Below are positions 54,424 through 62,837 of a stretch of 64,000 nucleotides of DNA, one piece after another. Position 1 is the first letter of the stretch. Each line of letters begins with the position of its first letter. The stretch spans positions 1 through 64,000 of the forward strand of contig NW_004457390.1 of assembly GCF_000313135.1 (NCBI RefSeq), given 5' to 3'. The position numbers were made by a program, and so were the translations under genes. The notes beneath the pieces are model-generated. The model was not told where the DNA came from, ran no database searches, and saw only the letters and a list, made by a program, of their open reading frames with translations. Source of the DNA: Acanthamoeba castellanii str. Neff (Eukaryota; Discosea; Longamoebia; Acanthamoebidae).

Positions 54424-54583
54424 TTGAGGTCAAGATATTGTCTTCTCGGCCAGGTTTCGTTGTGTCGTGTAAATAATGATATTTATATTTATGCGAATTG
54501 TATCTTGGAAAATTGTCTGGGCGCCTCTTGGGCGACATACCAATCATTCCAGACACATCAGGACGGCACCCAGATCCAGCCGC

Positions 54584-55216
54584 TCAGCGCCTGGACTTCT
54601 TGCTCTCGTCTCCCTCGAAAGATGCCTTGGCCTCCTCGAAAGCTGCCTTGTCCTCCGCGAAAGCTGTCTTGTCCTCCGCGAAAGCTGTCTTGTCCTCCGC
54701 GAAAGCTGTCTTGTCCTCCTCGAAAGCTGCCTTGTCCTCCGCGAAAGCTGCCTTGGCTGCCTCGAAAGTGATCTTCTCTTCGGCGAGCTTCGCCTTCTCT
54801 GCCTCGAGAGCCTGCTTCTCGGCCTCCAGCTTGGCCTTTTCATCGTCGAGCACCTTTTTCTCGTGGTCGAACGCGGTCCTGGAGTCCTGGACCTGCTTCT
54901 TCACGTCCTCCATGTCGGCACGGTCCTTCTCGAGCTTGAGCGCCTGTTGGTTGTTGGCCTCGTGCTTCTCCTTGATCAACTTGTCGAACTCCTTACGCTC
55001 GGCCTGCAGCGCCTCCCGGTCGGTGGCCAGCGCCACCCGATCTTGTTCCACCGCAGCGCGCTCCGCGTCGATCACCTCCAGCGTGAGCCGGCGCTGGGTG
55101 AGCTCGTTGCCCGCCCAGCTCCACCCGTAGACCGCCAGGCCCAAGATGAGAGCCGTCATGACGATGATGGACACGAATCGGGAACATCCTCCGCTACGCT
55201 GTGATCCGGCTGCCAT
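54584..55216 (-). CDS. TM-anchored coiled-coil protein with 7-residue AFAEDKT repeats, 210 aa
   Basis: Single exon. MAAGSQRSGGCSRF precedes one membrane helix (VSIIVMTALILGLAVYGWSW), then a continuous charged helix to the end. The first part (QRRLTLEVIDAERAAVEQDR..., EKDRADMEDVKKQVQD) is a regular heptad coiled coil. The last third consists of seven-residue units of the AFAEDKT type (about 54620-54770), in DNA a 21-bp tandem repeat that is partly identical. The tail is GDESKKSRR. It should form a rod projecting from a membrane, topology N-in by the positive-inside rule. No named family; resembles tethering or late-embryogenesis-like repeats only in composition. Confidence 0.7.
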   Translation of the reverse strand: MAAGSQRSGGCSRFVSIIVMTALILGLAVYGWSWAGNELTQRRLTLEVIDAERAAVEQDRVALATDREALQAERKEFDKLIKEKHEANNQQALKLEKDRADMEDVKKQVQDSRTAFDHEKKVLDDEKAKLEAEKQALEAEKAKLAEEKITFEAAKAAFAEDKAAFEEDKTAFAEDKTAFAEDKTAFAEDKAAFEEAKASFEGDESKKSRR

Positions 55217-55913
55217 GATCGATCTTCCTCGACAGATGAATCAAGGATTGGTCAGACGCAATCTATCAGATTATGAACAGATGTGGTTGCATTTTGCATC
55301 TTTCTACGGAGAGGCCATCTAAAAGGCAGCAGCAAGCCGCAAGCGATCTCAACAGATAGGGAGAAGAGAGTACCTTTGGACTGGTAACTTGGAGGAGCGC
55401 TTGAGGCTGTCGTTCTTAACAAGAGAAGAAAAAGGGACTGGTGAAAAACCCAAAAGGGAAACTAGAACTTGGACGTGGGTCAGCTGGCGGTTTGGGAGTG
55501 GTATCGAGCAATGCCTCTGCCGCAAGACCCATCAAGGTGCCCAAAGATGCGAACAAGAGGGGCAACAAGAGGGGCTTGCTCCGGTCGTGCAGCCTGACCT
55601 GCGCTTCGTTATTTTTAAATTATTTTTTAAATTATGCAATTTTATTGCGGGGGGGGGGGGCGGAGACTTGGGGTTGTTCCTCTTCGCCGGCGCTTCGGCC
55701 CTTCTTTGTTCTTTCGCTACGCCTATCGCCCACACACTCCTTCGGCCTCTCGCTGTTCCTCGGCGCCACACTGGCAATCAAATGGCGCTGTGCGTACACA
55801 CCTTCCGCGAAGGCGTTTTGAGCGACCTGTAGGCAGCGAAGCCAAGGCACATGCATCTGCAAAGAAATGGTACGCAGATCACATCTTGCTGCTTTGTCTC
55901 GGCCACTGCGCTA

Positions 55914-55986
55914 AGGATTACACTTTACCGCTATCAGCCGCCTTTGGCGGTGTATGTAGACTAACATTTTGCCGAAATGAAGCACC
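55914..55986 (+). ncRNA. 73-nt intronic element, copy 1
   Basis: Begins AGGATTACACTTTACCGC and ends AAATGAAGCACCC. Two small hairpins are predictable: CCGCC-TTT-GGCGG and CATTT-TGCCG-AAATG. Identical to copy 2 and one base different from copy 3 across the first 70 nt, while flanks are unrelated. The class is unknown: no C/D boxes, and no clear H/ACA tail. Confidence 0.6.
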
Positions 55987-56530
55987 CCATTTTCATCGTG
56001 TTGTGCTACCTGCGTGAAGAATTCACTGACGCTCTTGCCAATTCCACAGATTTCCCCCATGCAGCACTGATAATCTGACCGCAACTCCGCCGCGAGATAA
56101 TGAGATCAGCACTTCAATCGCATGGTACTGCTCATCCCCCGGAGGGTGCCCCTCATCGCCCTCTCTTTCGTCACCAACAAGAGCACGCAGCGACTTCTCC
56201 TTGGGCTGTGTGTATCCTTGCGTGGCAGAATCGTCTTATCGTTTAAGCTCCGCCCAATTCATGGCCTTCTCCGCTTCCCCATTGCGGTCAAGGCCAAGGC
56301 GAGCTTCATACATCCCATTTCCATCTATCTTTTCATCTTTTTCAACCTCCTTCTACTCTCTTTTCCATTCTCACATCTCTTTCCCTCCAGATTGCCTGGA
56401 CTTGTGCTGGGCGATGGTGCCTCTACCGCGTCAGCCAAGATCGCGTCGCACGTGGCCCGGGCCAAGCATTGAGCTCCATAGGTACGCCGCCACGCCCAGC
56501 CGTCGGGTGGGAGGGAAGCTGGGTCAGCTC

Positions 56531-56603
56531 AGGATTACACTTTACCGCTATCAGCCGCCTTTGGCGGTGTATGTAGACTAACATTTTGCCGAAATGAAGC
56601 ACC
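56531..56603 (+). ncRNA. 73-nt intronic element, copy 2
   Basis: Same element in intron 56482-56673, ending 70 nt before the acceptor. Confidence 0.6.
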
Positions 56604-56810
56604 CCTACTTCTCCTTGTACATGGCGCATCGTCTGGGCCACATGAGCTAACCCTCTTCCTCCCCACTCCACAGAGCGCGGTCGAACTCCGGTCATAGACT
56701 TGAGCGGCAGAGGAGCGACAGAGCGAGTCTTGAGTTGTCTTTACTTTTGTAGCCAAGGTATGTGCTTCCCACCTATGTGTCTACGCGCGCTGGAAGAGGA
56801 AGGATTGCTC

Positions 56811-56883
56811 AGGATTACACTTTACCGCTATCAGCCGCCTTTGGCGGTGCATGTAGACTAACATTTTGCCGAAATGAAGCACT
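56811..56883 (+). ncRNA. 73-nt intronic element, copy 3
   Basis: Same element in intron 56758-56962, ending 79 nt before the acceptor; differs from copies 1-2 by T to C in the GGTGTATG segment and one base at the 3' edge. Confidence 0.6.
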
Positions 56884-57426
56884 CCTCTTTCTATGTGTCC
56901 ATCTTTACATGAGCTTCTGTGATGCACCGATCGGCCTGACATTCTCGTTTCGCTCATCACAGGTGTGTTAGCTTGCACCGCGACTGCTCGACTTCTCCAA
57001 CGGTGCCCTTGAGCGTCCCTTCAGTGGTACGGCCTCCCAGACACCCTTTTTCTTTTAAGTCGGCGGGCGTGCGGGGGGGGGTGCACCTGATGACACCTAA
57101 ACTTTCATGCGCGTAATCTGATGCGTCGCGCTCCTAGCGAGGGCGGAGTTTTTCTTCCCTTGCACATGGGGCGCTTCGTGCAAGATCACACCTCATTTCT
57201 ATCTGAAACAACCCCCTTTCTCCGCCTCGCCTCGCCAGCGTTCATCGCGTACTCTCCACACTCGCGTCTCCTCACCCACCCCTAACCCAGCCTTTCTCAC
57301 GACAGACCACTGGCGCCAGCCAAGCTCGCACCTCACTGACTCGCGCATTGCGGTAACTGTTCGAGCTGGCTCGGTGCCACGCCAACGTACGTTCTTCCCC
57401 TCCCCCTCCCCTTCTCTTTTCGTGGC

Positions 57427-57496
57427 CGTTATGATGTTAAACAATAGTATCACTTCGGACTGATCTTTCTGATGTTACTTCGTCAACCCTGAACTT
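57427..57496 (+). ncRNA. Candidate C/D-box snoRNA in intron
   Basis: C box ATGATGT (57431-57437), D' CTGA (57460-57463), C' TGATGTT (57470-57476) and D CTGA (57489-57492) occur in correct order and spacing; a short GTT/AAC terminal pairing flanks C and D. The guides would be the bases ending at 57459 and 57488. Lies within intron 57387-57579. Targets not determined. Confidence 0.5.
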
Positions 57497-57784
57497 CTGC
57501 CACACGAGCACCCCCTTTTTTTCATCATCATCAACGCCCGCTTCTTTCTCTCTGTACTTACATTTCTTATCTCGTACAGGAGTGCGCACATGAACCTTCG
57601 TGGTGTCCCTTCCACGCGTGCACCAGCCGGGACCAACGAGTGGTTGGCGATCAGTTAGAGGAGCTGCCGCTGCTCACCACAAAACAATAAAGTGTTCCAC
57701 CAGCCATGTTCATTCTTTTTGGCTTGCAAGAGGTGAAGCCTTGTTGAACGCTTGTGGGTCAGAGAAAAATAATCACAGCGCCCT

Positions 57785-60077
57785 TTAGACCGCGTTGCGT
57801 TCCTCCTCGTCCGGCAGTTCGGTGGTGGCGGTGCTGGCCTCTTCATCGTCGGTTTGGGCTTCCACCACCAGGGGGGTCAGGCTGGGCGTGGTGTCGACGA
57901 GGGCCTTCCATCGCGGCAGTATCTGTTCCAGCTTCTTCTCCGGCATCCCGCCATAGAACGCCCTGGCGCTGCCTACTCGGTCCTTCTTTCTCGCGAAGAG
58001 GTAGTCGGCGACAACGTTGCTGCACGGGCGAAAGGTGAGCTGTGCTCTGTTCTGGTGATGACCACCAAACAAGAAAATAATATAATATAATATAAATAAA
58101 TATAATATAAATAAATATAAATAATATAAATTATTAAAAAGAAAGAAGTACCGAGTGCGGCACGCGTTGGCAAAGTCTCGCTCATTACCGATCCCCTTCA
58201 GCTCCTCCCACGCGCTCTCCGCCTGGTTGCAAAGCTCGTCGAACCTGCACAGGCGCCGCACTCAGTCCGACATGCAGCTGCGGTGGTCGAGCAGGCGATC
58301 GCCTTATTACATTCTTAGACGTCGTACCTTTCCTTGACCTGGTTGTAGAGGGACGTCCACTGGGGAAAGTAGGTGAGGAATTCGCCGCCCTCGTTGTGTC
58401 GCACAATATCCAGCATTCTCCGCTTGTTCAGCGCACTCTTGTCCTTGCGCGTCAGATGGGCCAAAGCTACGTACAGCGGACTCTTGATCTGCATGTCGCG
58501 TGTACCACAACATACGACACACATGACACACGACACACACGACACGTTAGCGCTACACCGCACACGCACACGCTTGACGTTGGGGCACACACGCACCTTC
58601 AATCGATTGAAGCGGTGGTCGCACACGACGAACCCCTCACGGAAGTGCGGGTTGATGCCCTTGGCAGCCTCGGTCACCTCGACCAGGCTCTTGAACTCGA
58701 ACCTGCCCCCAACCGTGTGGTGCACCGCCGGTTAGGGCCCCCTTTTGGCCCCCCCCCCCGGGGCTCATGCGGCGCCCAACATATATGGGAGGAGGAGGCC
58801 CTGGCGTACAATTGGGGCATGCGCCAGCCGTATCGTTCGGCAAAGATGGCGGGGTCCTCTTCCTGCAGTGTTTGCATATTCCTGGCATTCCACACCATTC
58901 ACTCCGTCAGCGCACACGACACACAACAACGATGACGACGACGACACACAACATTTACAATCAAAGTAAAAGTGCGTACCTGGCGCCGGTCAAGAGGAGT
59001 AGTTCCTCCTGGGGAGAAACGATGATCCTGTTCTCGGCCGAGAAGAGTTCGAACATGAAGCAGTAGTGCTGGTGCTCCTCCTAATAAGAATAATAATACA
59101 TAAATAAAATAATATAATAAGTATAATAATAACTATTAGTTTCGAAAGACTTGACTGGGCCGAAGCCGGGTACGAGTACGTCGGGCAGGGTGTAGTTCAT
59201 GGCCTTCCATGTTTGCCAGAACAGATCGCGGAAGAGCTTACGGTTGGGGTCCGACCTGTCCGTTCGATAGACGACCCTATCATTGTTCGACACGCGACAA
59301 GTAACTCTCTGTTCAGTTCAGAAGCCCGCACACGCACACGCACGCGCACCACCGCACACGCATACGCACCACTGCACACGCACCAGGGGGTCACCGCACG
59401 TACCCTCCGCCATCGGGTCTGCCCGACGAAGAAACGTGCCAGTCGCCCTTGTAGTAGTACAGCGTGGATAAGCTGCCGTCGACTACACGCTTGGCGCCCA
59501 ACACAAACACAAACGGTGAGAGGTGCTGAATGATGAGAACAGAATGAAAAGAGAGAAACACACACCTTTGTCCATCACCCGCACGGGCTTGCTCCAATCG
59601 ACGTCGGCGCCGTTCGACTCGCCGTAGTTGAAGAACTTGAGGAACGGCATCGCCACTGGTCGCTGCGCACGTCACATATTACATTTATGTTAATATATTT
59701 TTATTTGTTTTTTATTATTAAAATAGTAATACAACAATATCCTGGGGCGTAAGTACCCAGTCGTCATCTTTATCCACGATGAGGCCACGACACTCTTGCA
59801 CCTCCACAGCGTCGAACGGCGAGTCCACCTAAAACAATGGCATACAGTTTAAATAATAATAATAAAATTATAATAATTATCAACATTTAATAATTTAATT
59901 TATTAATAATTGAGGGAAAAAGCGTGTGCGTACTTGGTCGTACTTGAAGAGGACCAGGTTGGGGTGAGCACCATGGCAGCTGCTCAGGAGGCCGAATTTC
60001 TGGGTGAGCGCCTCCAGGCCTTCCCTGCGCAGGAAGCGAACCGTGTGCAACTCCGTTGTGCTGCCGGGGGACTCCAT
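57785..60077 (-). CDS. T4 Rnl1-like RNA ligase (covalent nucleotidyltransferase)
   Basis: Minus strand, start MESPGSTTELHTVRFLRREG (60077). After ECRGLIVDKDDDW and RPVAMPFLKFFNYGES comes motif I, MDK spliced to VDGSLSTLYYY (59475-59590), i.e. KxDGS with the AMP-accepting Lys. Motif IIIa is FMFELFSAENRIIV (about 59030-59060), motif IV EGFVV (about 58635), and motif V sits in the joined LKIKSPLYVALAHL (about 58455-58490 and 58600). The order and the RPFxKFFN-type N-terminal block match T4 RNA ligase 1 rather than Rnl2 or DNA ligases. A helical C-terminal domain (NKRRMLDIVRHNEGGEFL; FARKKDRVGSARAFYGG) and acidic tail end at 57785. Such ligases seal 5'-phosphate/3'-OH RNA breaks. About ten exons with amoeba-type introns, so it is a resident gene. 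Confidence 0.8.
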
Positions 60078-60183
60078 CGGTGTGCTGAGAAGAAGAAAAA
60101 GTCGTACCTTGTGTGTGAGCTTGGGGAGCTTGTGTTTTCCTGATTTGTTTTTTTATTTCTATCTGATCTTTTTCTCAGAAGAC

Positions 60184-60816
60184 ATGAAAAGAATACAAGA
60201 CGGAGGCCTCACGGCAAAGTGGAGACCCGCGCGAGGGCTCTTGGACTCGCAGCTGGCGAGCGTGGTGGACGATTCCTGGCGGGCGACCAGGCCACCCCCG
60301 TCTACGCCGCCAAGGTGATCCTCATCGCACGCTCGCCCGTGTTCCGGGCTCTGCTCAACGGCAGCTTCCGCTAAGGCCTGCCCACCACCGCCTCATCATC
60401 GTCTTCTTCATCGTCCATGTCCTGATCTACGCCAGCCTCGCCTTCGCTCCCGCCCGTGTTCTGGCACAGCGTGGCAGTCCCCGACCTGGAGCCGCGCGCC
60501 CTGCGCCACCTGCTCCACTGGTGCTACACCGACGCCCTGCACCCCGACATGTCCGGCCCCAAGCGACGTCGATCATCCATCCGTGCAATCCCAGTCCGAA
60601 CGCGACCTGGTCCACCTCTACGCCGCGGCCGATCGCTACCTGCTTGCGCAAAGTGCACCAGAGATCTGCCCGCCTGACAATCTCGTTCGCCTCTCGATGA
60701 ACGCATTGCAGAAGAAATTGAAGCAGAAGAAGAAGCAACAGAAGAAGGTGATGATGAAGAACAAGACTAAAGAAAAAGAATCGTTGTGGCTGGAGTGCTC
60801 ACCACACGGCGTTTAG
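60184..60816 (+). pseudogene. BTB/POZ-domain pseudogene
   Basis: Plus strand. LLDSQLASVVDDSW is out of frame with VYAAKVILIARSPVFRALLN, which ends in a stop at about 60374; a second stop follows at about 60426. VAVPDLEPRALRHLLHWCYT continues in that frame and then shifts again near 60562 to SERDLVHLYAAADRYLLAQ and a Lys-rich end. Together these outline one BTB domain (Cul3 adaptor) with at least two frameshifts and two stops and no convincing introns to remove them. Its 3' end overlaps the stop of the minus-strand SIR2-like gene. Confidence 0.6.
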
Positions 60817-62609
60817 GTGGGAGTGGGGCGGGAGGCGCGAAGGTGTTCGAGGGCCTGGTCGTAGAAGGCGTGCCAGTCGTTGGGCGGCACCTGCACCTGG
60901 TGCACGTGGACGTCGTAGGACCGGAGCAGCGCGCACTTCCTGCGCTCCGGTTCGGTCGTCGCGAGAAACGAGGGCGTCAGGTACGTGATAGTGTTCTCGA
61001 TCCGCAATCTGCAGCGATAACAGGTCAAACGGGCACAGCGCGTCGTGTGTGTGTGTGTGTGTGTGTGTGCGTGCGTGCGTGCGTGTGTGTGCGTGTGTGT
61101 GTGGTGTGTGTGGTGTGTTCTATTGGTGTGCAGTGACATTGCGACGCACTTGTTGCCCGAGATTTTGGTACGAGCTCTGAACACAAAGAGCCACCACAGG
61201 TGCAGCTCCACCATGTCCATTCCGTGCCCCAATATGTACAGATCTGCACATATTGGGCCAGGGCGAGTGTGACCGGCCGGCAGCCGTGGTGCGTTAGTCG
61301 CGCATGCATGTCGACAGAAACGGGACTCGCGAGCGTACCGGTTGAAAAGAACAGGTCCACCCACGAGATAACGTCCAATGGCTCCTCTTGGGCTGCAACA
61401 TATGAGAAGCTGTGTTAGCAACCACATATGTGTGCTGGGCGCTGTAGATGAGGGGTTTGATCGTGGACGTGGTGGACGTGCCTGACTGCTTGGTCTGCTT
61501 GGCCACTCGACGCACGAGCGGCCGGAGCGTGCCGTTGTACTCTGGTGGCAGCGACTGGTAGGCGAGGCCGTCCACCACATACCCGCGCACCTTCTGCAAT
61601 TCCTCACAGCATTCATGTTATGTGTGTGTGTGTGTGTGTGCCATTGTGGACGGCACTCGCGCCACTCGCCTCGACGACAACAAGGAATGTACATTCAAAT
61701 ACGATGCATAGTGTTCGTAGCCGAGAAGCATCGTGCTGGGCTTCATCGCCTCGCCATGCAGATGCCACACGCTCACCTTATCATCGCTCCCTGGAGTCGG
61801 TTGAGTTGAAAGAATGTTACAAATGTGCTCATCATCAATGTACATCATGGAGTGGAGTGGAGTGGAGTGGAGTGGAGTGGAGTGGAGTGGGGTGGGGTGA
61901 CCACCACCTTCCTTGAGCGGCACCTCGTGCCGTCGAAAGAGGGAGTGAACCGTTTCGTTGACGAACGGCACCCGCTCGACTGGGTCCAGCTGACCTGCAA
62001 TGAACGTTTGTTTAGAGTGCACTGATGATCATGAAGCAATTCTGGTGGTGGTGATCAAAGAGGGAATGAACCGGTGCAGGCTTCTTCGAGGTTGTAGTCG
62101 TAGTTGGTGGTGAGGACGTGGCGGCAGCCGCTGGTGGTCATGAGCCGGCGGTGGAAGTCGTTGGGCCGCAGCTGCCGCCGGACCATGTCGGCGATGACGC
62201 CCTTGACCTGCGGCTCCTTCATCCCCTTCGACCGGTTGCGTCGCATGGCCGCGAGGTAGAGCTCCTCGTAGACCATCGAGAACGGCTTGTCGGCATCGAA
62301 CAGGATGTCCCGTTCATCATCGATCGTCAGCTGCACTCCTGCTCTCGACATCTCTGAGATTTCTGTGATTTCTGAGATTTCTGTGATTTTTGTACGCGTT
62401 CGGATCGTTCTTGAAGATGAAGAAGAGATGGACGTAGCAGAGGATGATGTGAACGACTTCAGGGGGTAGGAGACGAGAACGGATGACAGGTCGTGCAGCA
62501 AACAGGCCCAGGAGAGGTGTCCGGTGAGCAGGTTGGGTCCATTGCCCACCAACACCGCCTTGTCTCGCCCCTCGCCCAGCTCCTTCCACACCTTCCGGCC
62601 ACTCCTCAT
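60813..62609 (-). CDS. SIR2_2-type protein, putative NAD-consuming enzyme
   Basis: Minus strand, start MRSGRKVWKELGEGRDKAVL (62609). VLVGNGPNLLTGHLSWACLL is the glycine-rich NAD-binding entry of SIR2-like folds; HVLTTNYDYNLEEA (about 62080-62120) supplies the catalytic Asn; VWHLHGEAMKPSTMLLGYEH (about 61720-61780) the catalytic His; ILGHGMDMVELHLWWLFVFR (about 61180-61235) the conserved C-terminal GxGxxD-like block. No zinc-ribbon Cys quartet is seen, so it is not a classical sirtuin deacetylase but the SIR2_2 type found in bacterial anti-phage NADases such as ThsA and in scattered eukaryotes. About eight exons; several introns are GT or GGAGT satellites. NADase activity is inferred. Confidence 0.72.
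61046..61122. repeat. (GT)n/(GTGC)n intronic satellite
   Basis: GT-rich array in the intron preceding the last exon of the SIR2-like gene. Confidence 0.8.
61849..61897. repeat. (GGAGT)n intronic satellite
   Basis: About nine copies of a pentamer in an intron of the SIR2-like gene; unlike the CACGA/GTGTC family elsewhere in the window. Confidence 0.85.
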
Positions 62610-62725
62610 CCTCTCGTCTGCGAGGTGTTTCAAAGGGCCTGGAATTCAGTTGGTATTGGCCAAACATTTATTCCTCATTTATTGAAATATGTACAACTAA
62701 GTATCAATATTAAAAATATATTCTC

Positions 62726-62781
62726 CAAGGAATGCAGAATATGCGACGATGCCATTCCGCCCGCATTCTTGGAAGAGAATC
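62726..62781 (+). repeat. 56-bp element, copy B, in divergent promoter
   Basis: Seven differences from copy A (21069-21124), no indels; reads KECRICDDAIPPAFLEEN. It lies between the divergent SIR2-like (minus) and HAD-like (plus) starts, 57 bp before the plus ATG. Confidence 0.7.
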
Positions 62782-62837
62782 AGGAAAAAGGCGAAAAAGT
62801 AAAATAAAAGATAAAAAAACGACACACAAACAAGAAG

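Larger units (their letters stand above)
55250..57710 (+). ncRNA. Putative spliced non-coding host transcript (snoRNA-host-like)
   Basis: No long ORF with family resemblance, but a series of well-formed plus-strand introns: 55870-56049 (GTACGC...CCACAG), 56482-56673 (GTACGC...CCACAG), 56758-56962 (GTATGT...TCACAG), 57387-57579 (GTACGT...GTACAG). They are 180-205 nt long, separated by short exons, with an AATAAA near 57686. Each of the first three introns contains one copy of the same 73-nt element ending 63-79 nt before the acceptor; the fourth contains a C/D-box snoRNA candidate ending about 87 nt before it. That spacing is typical of intron-encoded snoRNAs. Outer limits are approximate; further introns (for example 56123-56399) are likely. 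Confidence 0.55.

Noticed and set aside
55651..55663. Poly-G run as a regulatory quadruplex or contig junction
   Set aside because: A single G tract without partner tracts; may be a homopolymer artefact.
55914..56883. 73-nt elements as hammerhead or other known self-cleaving ribozymes, or tRNA-like genes
   Set aside because: CGAAA is present but no CTGANGA partner; no cloverleaf or TTCGA arm; box C/D consensus is absent on both strands.
61849..61897. (GGAGT)n as telomere-like repeat
   Set aside because: Short, internal to a gene and flanked by SIR2-like exons; not a telomeric unit known for amoebae.
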